Shown piece after piece: positions 30,839 to 33,861 of a stretch of DNA of 33,861 nt. The stretch lies in NCBI RefSeq assembly GCF_030684675.1, contig NZ_JAUXXZ010000070.1:1-33861 (forward strand), written 5' to 3'. The translations under genes were made by a program, and so were the position numbers. Positions within the stretch are counted from its first letter, which is position 1. The number at the start of each line of letters is the position of its first letter. The stretch is from Daejeonella sp. (lineage in GTDB: Bacteria > Bacteroidota > Bacteroidia > Sphingobacteriales > Sphingobacteriaceae). The notes below the pieces were generated by a model that had not been told where the DNA came from, made no database searches, and was given only the letters and a program-made list of their open reading frames with translations.

Positions 30839-32074
30839 TCAATCGTTATTCTTTATAATTCTGCTTACTCTCAAAAGTAAAAAAACAGAAATTATAGAAA
30901 GCAAGACAACTACATAAACAAGCGTGTCATAATGTTCAAGGGGACTTAATTTATCATTCTGAACAACGATCATCCCACCCAGGGCTGCGGCAATTCCACC
31001 GGCGATCTGCTGAAGGGATGAATTTATTCCCATGAATGCCCCACGGTCCTTTTTTTGTGGCAAGGCTGAGGTAAGTGCAATAGACGGGACCATCCGGCTC
31101 ATGAAGCCCACCTGCAGACCAAGGTTCATGACCAGGACAATCCAGAATGAAACAGGCCCGAGATTCGCATAAATAATGATTACAACGACCAGAATCATTG
31201 ATGCAATGGTAAACAGATGAAATTTATCGAAACAATCACTTAATTTTCCTACTATCGGCATGATGGTAAGGGTGCAAACTCCTGAAGCCATGTAAATAAA
31301 TGGAAGCTGCTGGGCCGTAATCTTCAAATTATTGATCACATAAGCACTCCCCCAGGGCATCATCATAAAACTACCCAAAGAAAGAAATGCGGTTGCCAGA
31401 AAGCCGATACGATATTTACGCAAAGTCAGTGTCTGCCATAAATGAGCAATCGCATTCTGCTCACTCTTTTGCTCAAGATGCTCCGTCACTGGTTTCAATT
31501 TAAACACTATAAAAAGCCAGACAAGAATTGACAAACCCACAATCATCAGAAATGGCGATTGCCAGCCCCAGATATTCGCGATATATAAACTTATTGGAAT
31601 TCCCAGAACCTGGCTGGCTCCAAAGCCCATTTGCAGGAAGCCAAACACCCTACCCCTTTTCTCGAGTGGAAACAAGTCTGAAACAATAGCCATTGAAATT
31701 GAGCCGATGACGCCCCCAAATAAACCGGTAAAAATCCTGGCAGCCAAAAGCATAGGATAAGTATCGCTCAAACCACAGAAAAATGTGCCGACAATAAAGC
31801 CGATATAAAAAAACAAAAGCAATTTCTTTCTGTCGAAACGATCAGCAAACCCTGCAGTCATTAGGCCTGAGAAGCCGGCACTGAAGGCATATGCTGATAC
31901 CGACAATCCAAACTGAGTGGTACTCAGGTTCATGGATTTCATCAGGAGATCGCCGAGCGGTGAAATGACAATAAAATCAAGGACAACTGTAAACTGAGCA
32001 AGCGTAAGAATTAGTATTACAAAAATTTCATACGATGAGAATTTCAGCTTTGTGTTTGTAGCCTCTGTGCTCAT
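30839..32074 (-). CDS. Major facilitator superfamily transporter, drug/H+ antiporter-like
   Basis: The 411-residue protein has about 12 hydrophobic helices. An MFS motif A follows helix 2 (GFADRFDRKK), and a QVLGIPISLYIAN segment occurs in helix 5, as in the DHA1-type efflux carriers with 12 helices. A long cytoplasmic loop divides the halves (about residues 195-220, rich in Glu/Gln). It probably exports a small molecule by proton exchange, but the substrate is unknown. It could in principle export the peptide made by the NRPS cluster, yet it is 11 kb away, on the other strand, with the sulfate operon between, so there is no real link. AGG lies directly next to its ATG. It diverges from the esterase gene. 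Confidence 0.88.
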   Translation of the reverse strand: MSTEATNTKLKFSSYEIFVILILTLAQFTVVLDFIVISPLGDLLMKSMNLSTTQFGLSVSAYAFSAGFSGLMTAGFADRFDRKKLLLFFYIGFIVGTFFCGLSDTYPMLLAARIFTGLFGGVIGSISMAIVSDLFPLEKRGRVFGFLQMGFGASQVLGIPISLYIANIWGWQSPFLMIVGLSILVWLFIVFKLKPVTEHLEQKSEQNAIAHLWQTLTLRKYRIGFLATAFLSLGSFMMMPWGSAYVINNLKITAQQLPFIYMASGVCTLTIMPIVGKLSDCFDKFHLFTIASMILVVVIIIYANLGPVSFWIVLVMNLGLQVGFMSRMVPSIALTSALPQKKDRGAFMGINSSLQQIAGGIAAALGGMIVVQNDKLSPLEHYDTLVYVVVLLSIISVFLLLRVSRIIKNND

Positions 32075-32223
32075 CCTGAAATTGTATAACTGATCATGTC
32101 TCTTTTACCAATTTGGATTTGGCACTGCAAGATAATGGTTTAAACATTTAATCAGGATGAAATATCAGAGCTAATTGCCTGAACCGGGTAAGCATAACAC
32201 ATAAAAATCCCTAAAACTTCTTC

Positions 32224-32254
32224 TTGTTCCTTATTCATTGTAATCCTATATTTA
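32224..32254 (+). promoter_or_regulatory. Promoter for the SGNH hydrolase gene
   Basis: TTG at 32224-32226 and TATATTTA at 32247-32254 (one mismatch to TAnnTTTG) are spaced 20 nt. Transcription would start about 20 nt before the ATG at 32281. This also argues against translation from the upstream TTG, which is part of the promoter. Confidence 0.5.
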
Positions 32255-32280
32255 ATCACACATTACAAAAAAACAATCCT

Positions 32281-33378
32281 ATGCCTAAATTCATTTGCCT
32301 TCTGCTCCTATGCTTTATCAGCACTTCAGCCATTTCTCAGGAAAGTCCTGCCAAAAAAGATAATACTATCTATTATGGTAAAGAATCCTTCTTAATCGAG
32401 GGCACTGGAGTTGCTGAATCTGAAAAAGAAAGTCCGTACGACCGTTTACCAGCATCCTACAAGGATAAAGTCAGAAAGCCTGTTTGGGATCTGTCAAAAA
32501 ATTCCGCCGGAATCTCCATAAGATTTAATACCAACTCAAGTTCTGTAAAAGTAAAGTGGGCTTTGTTGAATGATACAAAAATGAACCACATGGCCGAAAC
32601 GGGCATAAAAGGCGTTGATCTTTATTGCAAAGTTAATGGAGTATGGACCTATGTGAATACAGGCAGACCAACAGCAAAGGAAAATGAAGCTTCTCTGATC
32701 AGTTCTCTTAGTCCGGGCGAAAGGGAATTTAAACTCTATTTACCACTTTATGATGGCACAACCAAAGTGGAAATTGGAATAGAAAACGGCAGTACGATTA
32801 CGAAGCCTGCTGCCGATAAAAAGCTACCTATTGTTTTTTACGGAACCAGTATTTTACAGGGTGGCTGTGCATCAAGACCTGGAATGGTGTTCACAAGCAT
32901 CATCTCCAGAAAGTTAAATGTGGATTGTATTAACTTCGGTTTTAGTGGAAATGGAAGAATGGATCCGCCAATGGCAGAGCTTATTTCTGGCATTAAGGCC
33001 TCCTATTATGTTATTGACTGTCTACCAAATATGACAGCCAAACAAGTAACCGATAGTGTTGTCCCATTAGCCAAAGCCATCCGCGCTAAAAATCCAAAAA
33101 CTCCAATTGTGTTTGTCGAAAACGTGGAATATACAAGAGCTATTTTTCAAGCCAGTTTGCTAAATAGTATGAATGAGAAGAATCAGGCATTGAAAACTGA
33201 ATTCGATAAATTGGTAAAAGGGGGCATGAAAGATCTTATTTATATCAGTGCGGCAGGTTCAATCGGAACAGATTATGAGGGTACCGTTGATGGAACCCAC
33301 CTGACCGATCTGGGTTTTCTGCGTTATGCAGATTATCTGATTGAGAAATTCAATGAAAATAAACTGGCAATCAGATAA
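32281..33378 (+). CDS. Secreted SGNH/GDSL-family esterase with N-terminal GxDLY domain
   Basis: The 365-residue protein begins with a signal peptide (MPKFICLLLLCFISTSAISQ). An N-terminal beta-sandwich-like domain carrying GVDLY (111-115) follows, matching the SGNH hydrolase N-terminal GxDLY domain. The C-terminal SGNH domain has the nucleophile Ser190 in YGTSILQGG, block II NFGFSGNG (218-225), DCLPN (246-250, oxyanion-hole Asn) and the Asp337/His340 pair in DGTHL. Such two-domain proteins in Bacteroidota are exported esterases, often associated with removing acyl groups from carbohydrates. The substrate here is unknown, and no polysaccharide-utilisation genes are adjacent. The frame can be extended upstream to a TTG at 32224, but the ATG at 32281 gives a perfect signal peptide. 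Confidence 0.9.
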   Translation: MPKFICLLLLCFISTSAISQESPAKKDNTIYYGKESFLIEGTGVAESEKESPYDRLPASYKDKVRKPVWDLSKNSAGISIRFNTNSSSVKVKWALLNDTKMNHMAETGIKGVDLYCKVNGVWTYVNTGRPTAKENEASLISSLSPGEREFKLYLPLYDGTTKVEIGIENGSTITKPAADKKLPIVFYGTSILQGGCASRPGMVFTSIISRKLNVDCINFGFSGNGRMDPPMAELISGIKASYYVIDCLPNMTAKQVTDSVVPLAKAIRAKNPKTPIVFVENVEYTRAIFQASLLNSMNEKNQALKTEFDKLVKGGMKDLIYISAAGSIGTDYEGTVDGTHLTDLGFLRYADYLIEKFNENKLAIR

Positions 33379-33861
33379 TTGTAAGCTTTTGATAAGCGTT
33401 TTCATTTACAGAAGAAGTATATAACTAAAGATAAGGTCAGATTGGTTATTCTGATTTGGAAAGCAAGGCTGGTGCTCTCAAGCTCCTGTAACCGGGCTCT
33501 TTGCTATAGCTTTTGCTATGAAATTTTTTGTAATCGGCATAATTGATTCGGCAAAAGGCTATCGCTTCGATCCCGTTTAGATGGCTAGCTTCTATCTACA
33601 TCTAATTATTATCTTGTGATTTTTATAGCATTGCAATGACCCTGAAAGGGTCAAATGTTTATAGCATTTGGTTAGCAGAGAAATCCCGCCCGCCCTGGGC
33701 GGGCGAATGTAACAAAGCGACACATACGACCACCTTCCTTTAGATTAGTAATCTCTAAGAAAGAGTGGTTATTGTTATTGTAGGATTTTCTTTTTGCTTC
33801 TTTTTCTTTTGTTAATAACTGAAATTTATGTGTAAAAGTTAACACTGACAGAGGCGACTTA
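33379..33861. repeat. Gene-free right tail with dispersed-repeat features
   Basis: No gene was recognised. Structures seen are a hairpin TGACCCT-GAA-AGGGTCA (33637-33653) and a 9-bp GC-rich inverted repeat CGCCCGCCC-T-GGGCGGGCG (33687-33705). TTATAGCATT occurs twice around the first hairpin. A stretch at about 33500-33580 carries repeated CTAT/GCTAT words (TTTGCTATAGCTTTTGCTAT). These resemble intergenic dispersed elements of Bacteroidota; whether they form one element cannot be told from one copy. Confidence 0.5.

Noticed and set aside
30660-30842. Short minus-strand frame downstream of the MFS gene
   Set aside because: Its translation simply mirrors low-complexity DNA repeats (SHISHLISHI).
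30839-32074. MFS transporter as exporter of the NRPS product
   Set aside because: It is 11 kb away, on the opposite strand, with the unrelated sulfate operon between, so no evidence joins them.
32224-32280. Upstream TTG start for the SGNH hydrolase
   Set aside because: The ATG at 32281 starts a clean signal peptide, and the TTG is part of the probable -33 promoter element.

Overview
The window looks like a chromosomal segment of a Bacteroidota bacterium, most likely Sphingobacteriaceae (Pedobacter-like). The grounds are several promoters of the Bacteroidota type (TAnnTTTG at -7, TTG near -33), few Shine-Dalgarno sites, a siroheme sulfite reductase with a long C-terminal extension, a MetZ-type sulfhydrylase inside the sulfate operon, and intergenic DNA full of short dispersed repeats such as the 16-bp palindrome CCCGATAGCTATCGGG. 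The genus is inference.

Left flank (1-2832). A clipped transposase-like reading frame is followed by about 560 bp of dispersed repeats, then a membrane glycosyltransferase (644-1819). On the minus strand lies a HigB/HigA-type toxin-antitoxin pair. Its toxin gene is frameshifted exactly where a copy of the palindrome has inserted, while the antitoxin is intact.

Biosynthetic cluster (2833-19726, plus strand). Five closely spaced genes form one apparent operon: a hybrid NRPS-PKS (A-T-KS-AT-ACP-aminotransferase), an NRPS with an embedded methyltransferase (C-A-MT-T), a terminating NRPS (C-A-T-T-TE), an Sfp-type phosphopantetheinyl transferase and a cupin_8/JmjC-like oxygenase. By eye the adenylation codes read Ser, Gly, Gly. 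With a malonyl-type AT and a beta-aminating transaminase, the simplest predicted backbone is 3,4-diamino-5-hydroxypentanoyl-N-methylglycyl-glycine, possibly hydroxylated or cyclised. No exporter, regulator or MbtH gene is adjacent. A 14-bp perfect hairpin closes the operon.

Middle (19802-21454, minus strand). A secreted protein with a duplicated half, an OsmC-family thiol peroxidase-like protein, and a 20-bp perfect inverted repeat.

Assimilatory sulfate reduction operon (30086 down to 21455, minus strand): sulfite reductase, uroporphyrinogen-III methyltransferase, a precorrin-2 dehydrogenase fused to a TSUP transporter, O-succinylhomoserine sulfhydrylase, APS reductase, CysD and CysN. The genes overlap or nearly abut and cover sulfate activation, reduction to sulfide, siroheme supply and sulfide incorporation. 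In front lies what looks like an attenuator: a -7 element, a 24-codon leader ORF with two consecutive Cys codons, then a strong intrinsic terminator whose U-tract ends only 9 nt before the first structural gene. Upstream of that is an Rrf2-family regulator with four clustered cysteines.

Right flank (30585-33861): low-complexity repeats, an MFS transporter (minus), a secreted SGNH/GDSL esterase (plus), and a gene-free tail with inverted repeats.
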